This document shows, in pieces, positions 1-12,700 of a stretch of DNA of 64,000 nt. The notes below the pieces were generated by a model. It had not been told where the DNA came from. It searched no databases and worked only from the letters and a program-made list of their open reading frames with translations. A program made the translations under genes and the position numbers. Numbering within the stretch: position 1 is the first letter of the stretch; every line of letters starts with the position of its first letter. This DNA comes from Parapristionchus giblindavisi (taxonomy: Eukaryota; Nematoda; Chromadorea; Rhabditida; Diplogasteridae), in the NCBI GenBank assembly GCA_943737045.1, contig CALSFV010000245.1, positions 447,001 to 511,000 on the forward strand, written 5' to 3'.

Positions 1-552
1 CTCGCTAGTGGCCCCGTATTGTAAAACTGGGAAGCTTGAAAAGCTGGCCATCCATTTATTTCTGTCGAGTGTCTGCCACTGGCTACAGAAATCGTACTAG
101 CCCTGTTTTAACATTCTCTGAGTGTTATTTCATTTAAATTTAGATAGTTATTTTTTAATATTTTCAGATTCATCTGTCTGTCTTATGGATAGATTATCGA
201 TTGATTATCGATTGAACGATTGAGCTTCGCCGGTTATCGATTGAACAACTTCTACCATGATAGCGGCGATGTCTTCTAGAACGATCATTTGTGAGCAGGT
301 AATAAAGTTTGAAATTATATTCATGTATAAAGATATTTCTGCTTTGTTGTTCATTGTTTGTATTGTGGAATTTGACTGTACGGTGTTCCTTGGATGTAAA
401 ATAAGAAGGCGTGAGATACCGTTTTGAACTATGCGGATACTGTAGAGAGTGGAACTAACTATCAATCAATAATGAATTTCCGCCACAACTTTCTACAGTA
501 CTCCTAAATAATACGCGCACGTCATAATCAAAGGAACATCGTCGTCAGGCAA

Positions 553-1205
553 ATGTTCTATGTATATATCGAGAATGTTGAAAATCGGGCAAGCGAGCTT
601 TCTGTAGCTTGGTTTGAGGCACCCGGCTATATTTTGAATTGGTATGTGCATGGCTCGCTAGTGGCCCCGTATTGTAAAACTGGGAAGCCTGAAAAGCTGG
701 CCATCCATTTATTTCTGTCGAGTGTCTGCCCCTGGCTACAGAAATCGTACTAGCCCTGTTTTAACATTCTCTGAGTGTTATTTCATTTAAATTTAGATAG
801 TTATTTTTTAATATTTTCAGATTCATCTGTCTGTCTTATGGATAGATTATCGATTGATTATCGATTGAACGATTGAGCTTCGCCGGTTATCGATTGAACA
901 ACTTCTACCATGATAGCTGCGATGTCTTCTAGAACGATCATTTGTGAGCAGGTAATAAAGTTTGAAATTATATTCATGTATAAAGATATTTCTGCTTTGT
1001 TGTTCATTGTTTGTATTGTGGAATTTGACTGTACGGTGTTCCTTGGATGTAAAATAAGAAGGCGTGAGATACCGTTTTGAACTATGCGGATACTGTAGAG
1101 AGTGGAACTAACTATCAATCAATAATGAATTTCCGCCACAACTTTCTACAGTACTCCTAAATAATACGCGCACGTCATAATCAAAGGAACATCGTCGTCA
1201 GGCAA
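553..1205. repeat. Representative type-A satellite monomer (653 bp)
   Basis: A complete unit counted from one ATGTTCTATG mark to the next. It carries an 8-bp hairpin (ATTTCTGT / ACAGAAAT) in its first third and a cluster of ATCGAT-containing words (GATTATCGATT twice, then GGTTATCGATTGAAC). A plus-strand acceptor-like TATTTTCAG is followed about 131 nt later by a donor-like GAGCAG/GTAATAAAG. Near its end lies an imperfect inverted repeat around TACTGTAGAGAGT and CTTTCTACAGTA. This copy has CCCCTGG where most copies have CCACTGG, a marker shared only with the copy at 6390. Confidence 0.9.
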
Positions 1206-3146
1206 ATGTTCTATGTATATATCGAGAATGTTGAAAATCGGGCAAGCGAGCTTTCTGTAGCTTGGTTTGAGGCACCCGGCTATATTTTGAATTGGTATGT
1301 GCATGGCTCGCTAGTGGCCCCGTATTGTAAAACTGGGAAGCCTGAAAAGCTGGCCATCCATTTATTTCTGTCGAGTGTCTGCCACTGGCTACAGAAATCG
1401 TACTAGCCCTGTTTTAACATTCTCTGAGTGTTATTTCATTTAAATTTAGATAGTTATTTTTTTAAATATTTTCAGATTCATCTGTCTGTCTTATGGATAG
1501 ATTATCGATTGAACGATTGAGCTTCGCCGGTTATCGATTGAACAACTTCTACCATGATAGCGGCGATGTCTTCTAGAACGATCATTTGTGAGCAGGTAAT
1601 AAAGTTTGAAATTATATTCATGTATAAAGATATTTCTGCTTTGTTGTTCATTGTTTGTATTGTGGAATTTGACTGTACGGTGTTCCTTGGATGTAAAATA
1701 AGAAGGCGTGAGATACCGTTTTGAACTATGCGGATACTGTAGAGAGTGGAACTAACTATCAATCAATAATGAATTTCCGCCACAACTTTCTACAGTACTC
1801 CTAAATAATACGCGCACGTCATAATCAAAGGAACATCGTCGTCAGGCAAATGTTCTATGTATATATCGAGAATGTTGAAAATCGGGCAAGCGAGCTTTCT
1901 GTAGCTTGGTTTGAGGCACCCGGCTATATTTTGAATTGGTATGTGCATGGCTCGCTAGTGGCCCCGTATTGTAAAACTGGGAAGCCTGAAAAGCTGGCCA
2001 TCCATTTATTTCTGTCGAGTGTCTGCCACTGGCTACAGAAATCGTACTAGCCCTGTTTTAACATTCTCTGAGTGTTATTTCATTTAAATTTAGATAGTTA
2101 TTTTTTAATATTTTCAGATTCATCTGTCTGTCTTATGGATAGATTATCGATTGATTATCGATTGAACGATTGAGCTTCGCCGGTTATCGATTGAACAACT
2201 TCTACCATGATAGCTGCGATGTCTTCTAGAACGATCATTTGTGAGCAGGTAATAAAGTTTGAAATTATATTCATGTATAAAGATATTTCTGCTTTGTTGT
2301 TCATTGTTTGTATTGTGGAATTTGACTGTACGGTGTTCCTTGGATGTAAAATAAGAAGGCGTGAGATACCGTTTTGAACTATGCGGATACTGTAGAGAGT
2401 GGAACTAACTATCAATCAATAATGAATTTCCGCCACAACTTTCTACAGTACTCCTAAATAATACGCGCACGTCATAATCAAAGGAACATCGTCGTCAGGC
2501 AAATGTTCTATGTATATATCGAGAATGTTGAAAATCGGGCAAGCGAGCTTTCTGTAGCTTGGTTTGAGGCACCCGGCTATATTTTGAATTGGTATGTGCA
2601 TGGCTCGCTAGTGGCCCCGTATTGTAAAACTGGGAAGCCTGAAAAGCTGGCCATCCATTTATTTCTGTCGAGTGTCTGCCACTGGCTACAGAAATCGTAC
2701 TAGCCCTGTTTTAACATTCTCTGAGTGTTATTTCATTTAAATTTAGATAGTTATTTTTTTAAATATTTTCAGATTCATCTGTCTGTCTTATGGATAGATT
2801 ATCGATTGAACGATTGAGCTTCGCCGGTTATCGATTGAACAACTTCTACCATGATAGCGGCGATGTCTTCTAGAACGATCATTTGTGAGCAGGTAATAAA
2901 GTTTGAAATTATATTCATGTATAAAGATATTTCTGCTTTGTTGTTCATTGTTTGTATTGTGGAATTTGACTGTACGGTGTTCCTTGGATGTAAAATAAGA
3001 AGGCGTGAGATACCGTTTTGAACTATGCGGATACTGTAGAGAGTGGAACTAACTATCAATCAATAATGAATTTCCGCCACAACTTTCTACAGTACTCCTA
3101 AATAATACGCGCACGTCATAATCAAAGGAACATCGTCGTCAGGCAA

Positions 3147-3798
3147 ATGTTCTATGTATATATCGAGAATGTTGAAAATCGGGCAAGCGCGCTTTCTGTA
3201 GCTTGGTTTGAGGCACCCGGCTATATTTTGAATTGGTATGTGCATGGCTCGCTAGTGGCCCCGTATTGTAAAACTGGGAAGCCTGAAAAGCTGGCCATCC
3301 ATTTATTTCTGTCGAGTGTCTGCCACTGGCTACAGAAATCGTACTAGCCCTGTTTTAACATTCTCTGAGTGTTATTTCATTTAAATTTAGATAGTTATTT
3401 TTTAATATTTTCAGATTCATCTGTCTGTCTTATGGATAGATTATCGATTGATTATCGATTGAACGATTGAGCTTCGCCGGTTATCGATTGAACAACTTCT
3501 ACCATGATAGCGGCGATGTCTTCTAGAACGATCATTTGTGAGCAGGTAATAAAGTTTGAAATTATATTCATGTATAAAGATATTTCTGCTTTGTTGTTCA
3601 TTGTTTGTATTGTGGAATTTGACTGTACGGTGTTCCTTGGATGTAAAATAAGAAGGCGTGAGATACTGTTTTGAACTATTGGGATACTGTAGAAAGTTGA
3701 CCTAACCATCAATCAATAATGAGTTCTGACACTACTTTCTACAGTACTCCTAAGTAATACGCGCACGTCATAATCAAAGGAACATCGTCGTCAGGCAA
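3147..3798. repeat. Representative type-B satellite monomer
   Basis: The unit differs from type A mainly in a patch of about 100 bp (3661-3760). There the inverted repeat TACTGTAGAAAGT (3685-3697) / ACTTTCTACAGTA (3734-3746) is perfect over 13 bp, whereas type A has mismatches. The unit also carries GCAAGCGCGC in place of GCAAGCGAGC, a marker repeated only at 4442 and 8984. Confidence 0.88.
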
Positions 3799-6700
3799 AT
3801 GTTCTATGTATATATCGAGAATGTTGAAAATCGGGCAAGCGAGCTTTCTGTAGCTTGGTTTGAGGCACCCGGCTATATTTTGAATTGGTATGTGCATGGC
3901 TCGCTAGTGGCCCCGTATTGTAAAACTGGGAAGCCTGAAAAGCTGGCCATCCATTTATTTCTGTCGAGTGTCTGCCACTGGCTACAGAAATCGTACTAGC
4001 CCTGTTTTAACATTCTCTGAGTGTTATTTCATTTAAATTTAGATAGTTATTTTTTTAATATTTTCAGATTCATCTGTCTGTCTTATGGATAGATTATCGA
4101 TTGAACGATTGAGCTTCGCCGGTTATCGATTGAACAACTTCTACCATGATAGCGGCGATGTCTTCTAGAACGATCATTTGTGAGCAGGTAATAAAGTTTG
4201 AAATTATATTCATGTATAAAGATATTTCTGCTTTGTTGTTCATTGTTTGTATTGTGGAATTTGACTGTACGGTGTTCCTTGGATGTAAAATAAGAAGGCG
4301 TGAGATACCGTTTTGAACTATGCGGATACTGTAGAGAGTGGAACTAACTATCAATCAATAATGAATTTCCGCCACAACTTTCTACAGTACTCCTAAATAA
4401 TACGCGCACGTCATAATCAAAGGAACATCGTCGTCAGGCAAATGTTCTATGTATATATCGAGAATGTTGAAAATCGGGCAAGCGCGCTTTCTGTAGCTTG
4501 GTTTGAGGCACCCGGCTATATTTTGAATTGGTATGTGCATGGCTCGCTAGTGGCCCCGTATTGTAAAACTGGGAAGCCTGAAAAGCTGGCCATCCATTTA
4601 TTTCTGTCGAGTGTCTGCCACTGGCTACAGAAATCGTACTAGCCCTGTTTTAACATTCTCTGAGTGTTATTTCATTTAAATTTAGATAGTTATTTTTTAA
4701 TATTTTCAGATTCATCTGTCTGTCTTATGGATAGATTATCGATTGATTATCGATTGAACGATTGAGCTTCGCCGGTTATCGATTGAACAACTTCTACCAT
4801 GATAGCGGCGATGTCTTCTAGAACGATCATTTGTGAGCAGGTAATAAAGTTTGAAATTATATTCATGTATAAAGATATTTCTGCTTTGTTGTTCATTGTT
4901 TGTATTGTGGAATTTGACTGTACGGTGTTCCTTGGATGTAAAATAAGAAGGCGTGAGATACTGTTTTGAACTATTGGGATACTGTAGAAAGTTGACCTAA
5001 CCATCAATCAATAATGAGTTCTGACACTACTTTCTACAGTACTCCTAAGTAATACGCGCACGTCATAATCAAAGGAACATCGTCGTCAGGCAAATGTTCT
5101 ATGTATATATCGAGAATGTTGAAAATCGGGCAAGCGAGCTTTCTGTAGCTTGGTTTGAGGCACCCGGCTATATTTTGAATTGGTATGTGCATGGCTCGCT
5201 AGTGGCCCCGTATTGTAAAACTGGGAAGCCTGAAAAGCTGGCCATCCATTTATTTCTGTCGAGTGTCTGCCACTGGCTACAGAAATCGTACTAGCCCTGT
5301 TTTAACATTCTCTGAGTGTTATTTCATTTAAATTTAGATAGTTATTTTTTTAATATTTTCAGATTCATCTGTCTGTCTTATGGATAGATTATCGATTGAA
5401 CGATTGAGCTTCGCCGGTTATCGATTGAACAACTTCTACCATGATAGCGGCGATGTCTTCTAGAACGATCATTTGTGAGCAGGTAATAAAGTTTGAAATT
5501 ATATTCATGTATAAAGATATTTCTGCTTTGTTGTTCATTGTTTGTATTGTGGAATTTGACTGTACGGTGTTCCTTGGATGTAAAATAAGAAGGCGTGAGA
5601 TACCGTTTTGAACTATGCGGATACTGTAGAGAGTGGAACTAACTATCAATCAATAATGAATTTCCGCCACAACTTTCTACAGTACTCCTAAATAATACGC
5701 GCACGTCATAATCAAAGGAACATCGTCGTCAGGCAAATGTTCTATGTATATATCGAGAATGTTGAAAATCGGGCAAGCGAGCTTTCTGTAGCTTGGTTTG
5801 AGGCACCCGGCTATATTTTGAATTGGTATGTGCATGGCTCGCTAGTGGCCCCGTATTGTAAAACTGGGAAGCCTGAAAAGCTGGCCATCCATTTATTTCT
5901 GTCGAGTGTCTGCCACTGGCTACAGAAATCGTACTAGCCCTGTTTTAACATTCTCTGAGTGTTATTTCATTTAAATTTAGATAGTTATTTTTTAATATTT
6001 TCAGATTCATCTGTCTGTCTTATGGATAGATTATCGATTGATTATCGATTGAACGATTGAGCTTCGCCGGTTATCGATTGAACAACTTCTACCATGATAG
6101 CTGCGATGTCTTCTAGAACGATCATTTGTGAGCAGGTAATAAAGTTTGAAATTATATTCATGTATAAAGATATTTCTGCTTTGTTGTTCATTGTTTGTAT
6201 TGTGGAATTTGACTGTACGGTGTTCCTTGGATGTAAAATAAGAAGGCGTGAGATACCGTTTTGAACTATGCGGATACTGTAGAGAGTGGAACTAACTATC
6301 AATCAATAATGAATTTCCGCCACAACTTTCTACAGTACTCCTAAATAATACGCGCACGTCATAATCAAAGGAACATCGTCGTCAGGCAAATGTTCTATGT
6401 ATATATCGAGAATGTTGAAAATCGGGCAAGCGAGCTTTCTGTAGCTTGGTTTGAGGCACCCGGCTATATTTTGAATTGGTATGTGCATGGCTCGCTAGTG
6501 GCCCCGTATTGTAAAACTGGGAAGCCTGAAAAGCTGGCCATCCATTTATTTCTGTCGAGTGTCTGCCCCTGGCTACAGAAATCGTACTAGCCCTGTTTTA
6601 ACATTCTCTGAGTGTTATTTCATTTAAATTTAGATAGTTATTTTTTTAATATTTTCAGATTCATCTGTCTGTCTTATGGATAGATTATCGATTGATTATC

Positions 6701-9700
6701 GATTGAACGATTGAGCTTCGCCGGTTATCGATTGAACAACTTCTACCATGATAGCTGCGATGTCTTCTAGAACGATCATTTGTGAGCAGGTAATAAAGTT
6801 TGAAATTATATTCATGTATAAAGATATTTCTGCTTTGTTGTTCATTGTTTGTATTGTGGAATTTGACTGTACGGTGTTCCTTGGATGTAAAATAAGAAGG
6901 CGTGAGATACTGTTTTGAACTATGCGGATACTGTAGAGAGTGGAACTAACTATCAATCAATAATGAATTTCCGCCACAACTTTCTACAGTACTCCTAAAT
7001 AATACGCGCACGTCATAATCAAAGGAACATCGTCGTCAGGCAAATGTTCTATGTATATATCGAGAATGTTGAAAATCGGGCAAGCGAGCTTTCTGTAGCT
7101 TGGTTTGAGGCACCCGGCTATATTTTGAATTGGTATGTGCATGGCTCGCTAGTGGCCCCGTATTGTAAAACTGGGAAGCCTGAAAAGCTGGCCATCCATT
7201 TATTTCTGTCGAGTGTCTGCCACTGGCTACAGAAATCGTACTAGCCCTGTTTTAACATTCTCTGAGTGTTATTTCATTTAAATTTAGATAGTTATTTTTT
7301 TAATATTTTCAGATTCATCTGTCTGTCTTATGGATAGATTATCGATTGAACGATTGAGCTTCGCCGGTTATCGATTGAACAACTTCTACCATGATAGCGG
7401 CGATGTCTTCTAGAACGATCATTTGTGAGCAGGTAATAAAGTTTGAAATTATATTCATGTATAAAGATATTTCTGCTTTGTTGTTCATTGTTTGTATTGT
7501 GGAATTTGACTGTACGGTGTTCCTTGGATGTAAAATAAGAAGGCGTGAGATACCGTTTTGAACTATGCGGATACTGTAGAGAGTGGAACTAACTATCAAT
7601 CAATAATGAATTTCCGCCACAACTTTCTACAGTACTCCTAAATAATACGCGCACGTCATAATCAAAGGAACATCGTCGTCAGGCAAATGTTCTATGTATA
7701 TATCGAGAATGTTGAAAATCGGGCAAGCGAGCTTTCTGTAGCTTGGTTTGAGGCACCCGGCTATATTTTGAATTGGTATGTGCATGGCTCGCTAGTGGCC
7801 CCGTATTGTAAAACTGGGAAGCCTGAAAAGCTGGCCATCCATTTATTTCTGTCGAGTGTCTGCCACTGGCTACAGAAATCGTACTAGCCCTGTTTTAACA
7901 TTCTCTGAGTGTTATTTCATTTAAATTTAGATAGTTATTTTTTAATATTTTCAGATTCATCTGTCTGTCTTATGGATAGATTATCGATTGATTATCGATT
8001 GAACGATTGAGCTTCGCCGGTTATCGATTGAACAACTTCTACCATGATAGCTGCGATGTCTTCTAGAACGATCATTTGTGAGCAGGTAATAAAGTTTGAA
8101 ATTATATTCATGTATAAAGATATTTCTGCTTTGTTGTTCATTGTTTGTATTGTGGAATTTGACTGTACGGTGTTCCTTGGATGTAAAATAAGAAGGCGTG
8201 AGATACCGTTTTGAACTATGCGGATACTGTAGAGAGTGGAACTAACTATCAATCAATAATGAATTTCCGCCACAACTTTCTACAGTACTCCTAAATAATA
8301 CGCGCACGTCATAATCAAAGGAACATCGTCGTCAGGCAAATGTTCTATGTATATATCGAGAATGTTGAAAATCGGGCAAGCGAGCTTTCTGTAGCTTGGT
8401 TTGAGGCACCCGGCTATATTTTGAATTGGTATGTGCATGGCTCGCTAGTGGCCCCGTATTGTAAAACTGGGAAGCCTGAAAAGCTGGCCATCCATTTATT
8501 TCTGTCGAGTGTCTGCCACTGGCTACAGAAATCGTACTAGCCCTGTTTTAACATTCTCTGAGTGTTATTTCATTTAAATTTAGATAGTTATTTTTTTAAA
8601 TATTTTCAGATTCATCTGTCTGTCTTATGGATAGATTATCGATTGAACGATTGAGCTTCGCCGGTTATCGATTGAACAACTTCTACCATGATAGCGGCGA
8701 TGTCTTCTAGAACGATCATTTGTGAGCAGGTAATAAAGTTTGAAATTATATTCATGTATAAAGATATTTCTGCTTTGTTGTTCATTGTTTGTATTGTGGA
8801 ATTTGACTGTACGGTGTTCCTTGGATGTAAAATAAGAAGGCGTGAGATACCGTTTTGAACTATGCGGATACTGTAGAGAGTGGAACTAACTATCAATCAA
8901 TAATGAATTTCCGCCACAACTTTCTACAGTACTCCTAAATAATACGCGCACGTCATAATCAAAGGAACATCGTCGTCAGGCAAATGTTCTATGTATATAT
9001 CGAGAATGTTGAAAATCGGGCAAGCGCGCTTTCTGTAGCTTGGTTTGAGGCACCCGGCTATATTTTGAATTGGTATGTGCATGGCTCGCTAGTGGCCCCG
9101 TATTGTAAAACTGGGAAGCCTGAAAAGCTGGCCATCCATTTATTTCTGTCGAGTGTCTGCCACTGGCTACAGAAATCGTACTAGCCCTGTTTTAACATTC
9201 TCTGAGTGTTATTTCATTTAAATTTAGATAGTTATTTTTTAATATTTTCAGATTCATCTGTCTGTCTTATGGATAGATTATCGATTGATTATCGATTGAA
9301 CGATTGAGCTTCGCCGGTTATCGATTGAACAACTTCTACCATGATAGCGGCGATGTCTTCTAGAACGATCATTTGTGAGCAGGTAATAAAGTTTGAAATT
9401 ATATTCATGTATAAAGATATTTCTGCTTTGTTGTTCATTGTTTGTATTGTGGAATTTGACTGTACGGTGTTCCTTGGATGTAAAATAAGAAGGCGTGAGA
9501 TACTGTTTTGAACTATTGGGATACTGTAGAAAGTTGACCTAACCATCAATCAATAATGAGTTCTGACACTACTTTCTACAGTACTCCTAAATAATACGCG
9601 CACGTCATAATCAAAGGAACATCGTCGTCAGGCAAATGTTCTATGTATATATCGAGAATGTTGAAAATCGGGCAAGCGAGCTTTCTGTAGCTTGGTTTGA

Positions 9701-12700
9701 GGCACCCGGCTATATTTTGAATTGGTATGTGCATGGCTCGCTAGTGGCCCCGTATTGTAAAACTGGGAAGCCTGAAAAGCTGGCCATCCATTTATTTCTG
9801 TCGAGTGTCTGCCACTGGCTACAGAAATCGTACTAGCCCTGTTTTAACATTCTCTGAGTGTTATTTCATTTAAATTTAGATAGTTATTTTTTTAATATTT
9901 TCAGATTCATCTGTCTGTCTTATGGATAGATTATCGATTGATTATCGATTGAACGATTGAGCTTCGCCGGTTATCGATTGAACAACTTCTACCATGATAG
10001 CTGCGATGTCTTCTAGAACGATCATTTGTGAGCAGGTAATAAAGTTTGAAATTATATTCATGTATAAAGATATTTCTGCTTTGTTGTTCATTGTTTGTAT
10101 TGTGGAATTTGACTGTACGGTGTTCCTTGGATGTAAAATAAGAAGGCGTGAGATACCGTTTTGAACTATGCGGATACTGTAGAGAGTGGAACTAACTATC
10201 AATCAATAATGAATTTCCGCCACAACTTTCTACAGTACTCCTAAATAATACGCGCACGTCATAATCAAAGGAACATCGTCGTCAGGCAAATGTTCTATGT
10301 ATATATCGAGAATGTTGAAAATCGGGCAAGCGAGCTTTCTGTAGCTTGGTTTGAGGCACCCGGCTATATTTTGAATTGGTATGTGCATGGCTCGCTAGTG
10401 GCCCCGTATTGTAAAACTGGGAAGCCTGAGAAGCTGGCCATCCATTTATTTCTGTCGAGTGTCTGCCACTGGCTACAGAAATCGTACTAGCCCTGTTTTA
10501 ACATTCTCTGAGTGTTATTTCATTTAAATTTAGATAGTTATTTTTTAATATTTTCAGATTCATCTGTCTGTCTTATGGATAGATTATCGATTGATTATCG
10601 ATTGAACGATTGAGCTTCGCCGGTTATCGATTGAACAACTTCTACCATGATAGCTGCGATGTCTTCTAGAACGATCATTTGTGAGCAGGTAATAAAGTTT
10701 GAAATTATATTCATGTATAAAGATATTTCTGCTTTGTTGTTCATTGTTTGTATTGTGGAATTTGACTGTACGGTGTTCCTTGGATGTAAAATAAGAAGGC
10801 GTGAGATACCGTTTTGAACTATGCGGATACTGTAGAGAGTGGAACTAACTATCAATCAATAATGAATTTCCGCCACAACTTTCTACAGTACTCCTAAATA
10901 ATACGCGCACGTCATAATCAAAGGAACATCGTCGTCAGGCAAATGTTCTATGTATATATCGAGAATGTTGAAAATCGGGCAAGCGAGCTTTCTGTAGCTT
11001 GGTTTGAGGCACCCGGCTATATTTTGAATTGGTATGTGCATGGCTCGCTAGTGGCCCCGTATTGTAAAACTGGGAAGCCTGAAAAGCTGGCCATCCATTT
11101 ATTTCTGTCGAGTGTCTGCCACTGGCTACAGAAATCGTACTAGCCCTGTTTTAACATTCTCTGAGTGTTATTTCATTTAAATTTAGATAGTTATTTTTTT
11201 AATATTTTCAGATTCATCTGTCTGTCTTATGGATAGATTATCGATTGATTATCGATTGAACGATTGAGCTTCGCCGGTTATCGATTGAACAACTTCTACC
11301 ATGATAGCGGCGATGTCTTCTAGAACGATCATTTGTGAGCAGGTAATAAAGTTTGAAATTATATTCATGTATAAAGATATTTCTGCTTTGTTGTTCATTG
11401 TTTGTATTGTGGAATTTGACTGTACGGTGTTCCTTGGATGTAAAATAAGAAGGCGTGAGATACCGTTTTGAACTATGCGGATACTGTAGAGAGTGGAACT
11501 AACTATCAATCAATAATGAATTTCCGCCACAACTTTCTACAGTACTCCTAAATAATACGCGCACGTCATAATCAAAGGAACATCGTCGTCAGGCAAATGT
11601 TCTATGTATATATCGAGAATGTTGAAAATCGGGCAAGCGAGCTTTCTGTAGCTTGGTTTGAGGCACCCGGCTATATTTTGAATTGGTATGTGCATGGCTC
11701 GCTAGTGGCCCCGTATTGTAAAACTGGGAAGCCTGAAAAGCTGGCCATCCATTTATTTCTGTCGAGTGTCTGCCACTGGCTACAGAAATCGTACTAGCCC
11801 TGTTTTAACATTCTCTGAGTGTTATTTCATTTAAATTTAGATAGTTATTTTTTAATATTTTCAGATTCATCTGTCTGTCTTATGGATAGATTATCGATTG
11901 ATTATCGATTGAACGATTGAGCTTCGCCGGATATCGATTGAACAACTTCTACCATGATAGCTGCGATGTCTTCTAGAACGATCATTTGTGAGCAGGTAAT
12001 AAAGTTTGAAATTATATTCATGTATAAAGATATTTCTGCTTTGTTGTTCATTGTTTGTATTGTGGAATTTGACTGTACGGTGTTCCTTGGATGTAAAATA
12101 AGAAGGCGTGAGATACCGTTTTGAACTATGCGGATACTGTAGAGAGTGGAACTAACTATCAATCAATAATGAATTTCCGCCACAACTTTCTACAGTACTC
12201 CTAAATAATACGCGCACGTCATAATCAAAGGAACATCGTCGTCAGGCAAATGTTCTATGTATATATCGAGAATGTTGAAAATCGGGCAAGCGAGCTTTCT
12301 GTAGCTTGGTTTGAGGCACCCGGCTATATTTTGAATTGGTATGTGCATGGCTCGCTAGTGGCCCCGTATTGTAAAACTGGGAAGCCTGAAAAGCTGGCCA
12401 TCCATTTATTTCTGTCGAGTGTCTGCCACTGGCTACAGAAATCGTACTAGCCCTGTTTTAACATTCTCTGAGTGTTATTTCATTTAAATTTAGATAGTTA
12501 TTTTTTAATATTTTCAGATTCATCTGTCTGTCTTATGGATAGATTATCGATTGATTATCGATTGAACGATTGAGCTTCGCCGGTTATCGATTGAACAACT
12601 TCTACCATGATAGCTGCGATGTCTTCTAGAACGATCATTTGTGAGCAGGTAATAAAGTTTGAAATTATATTCATGTATAAAGATATTTCTGCTTTGTTGT

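Noticed and set aside
205..465. Recurring 86-codon minus-strand frame in each satellite monomer (and a 66-codon plus-strand frame, e.g. 553-753)
   Set aside because: Differences between A and B units inside the frames are mostly amino-acid changing and no rarer than in the flanks, and some units disrupt the frame. The frames are open because the units are near identical. No domain is recognised.
1206..1849. 5S rRNA, spliced-leader RNA or snRNA repeat unit
   Set aside because: A donor-like GTATGT follows ATTTTGAATTG, but no Sm site in the right place, no conserved leader and no 5S internal promoter were seen in the monomer.
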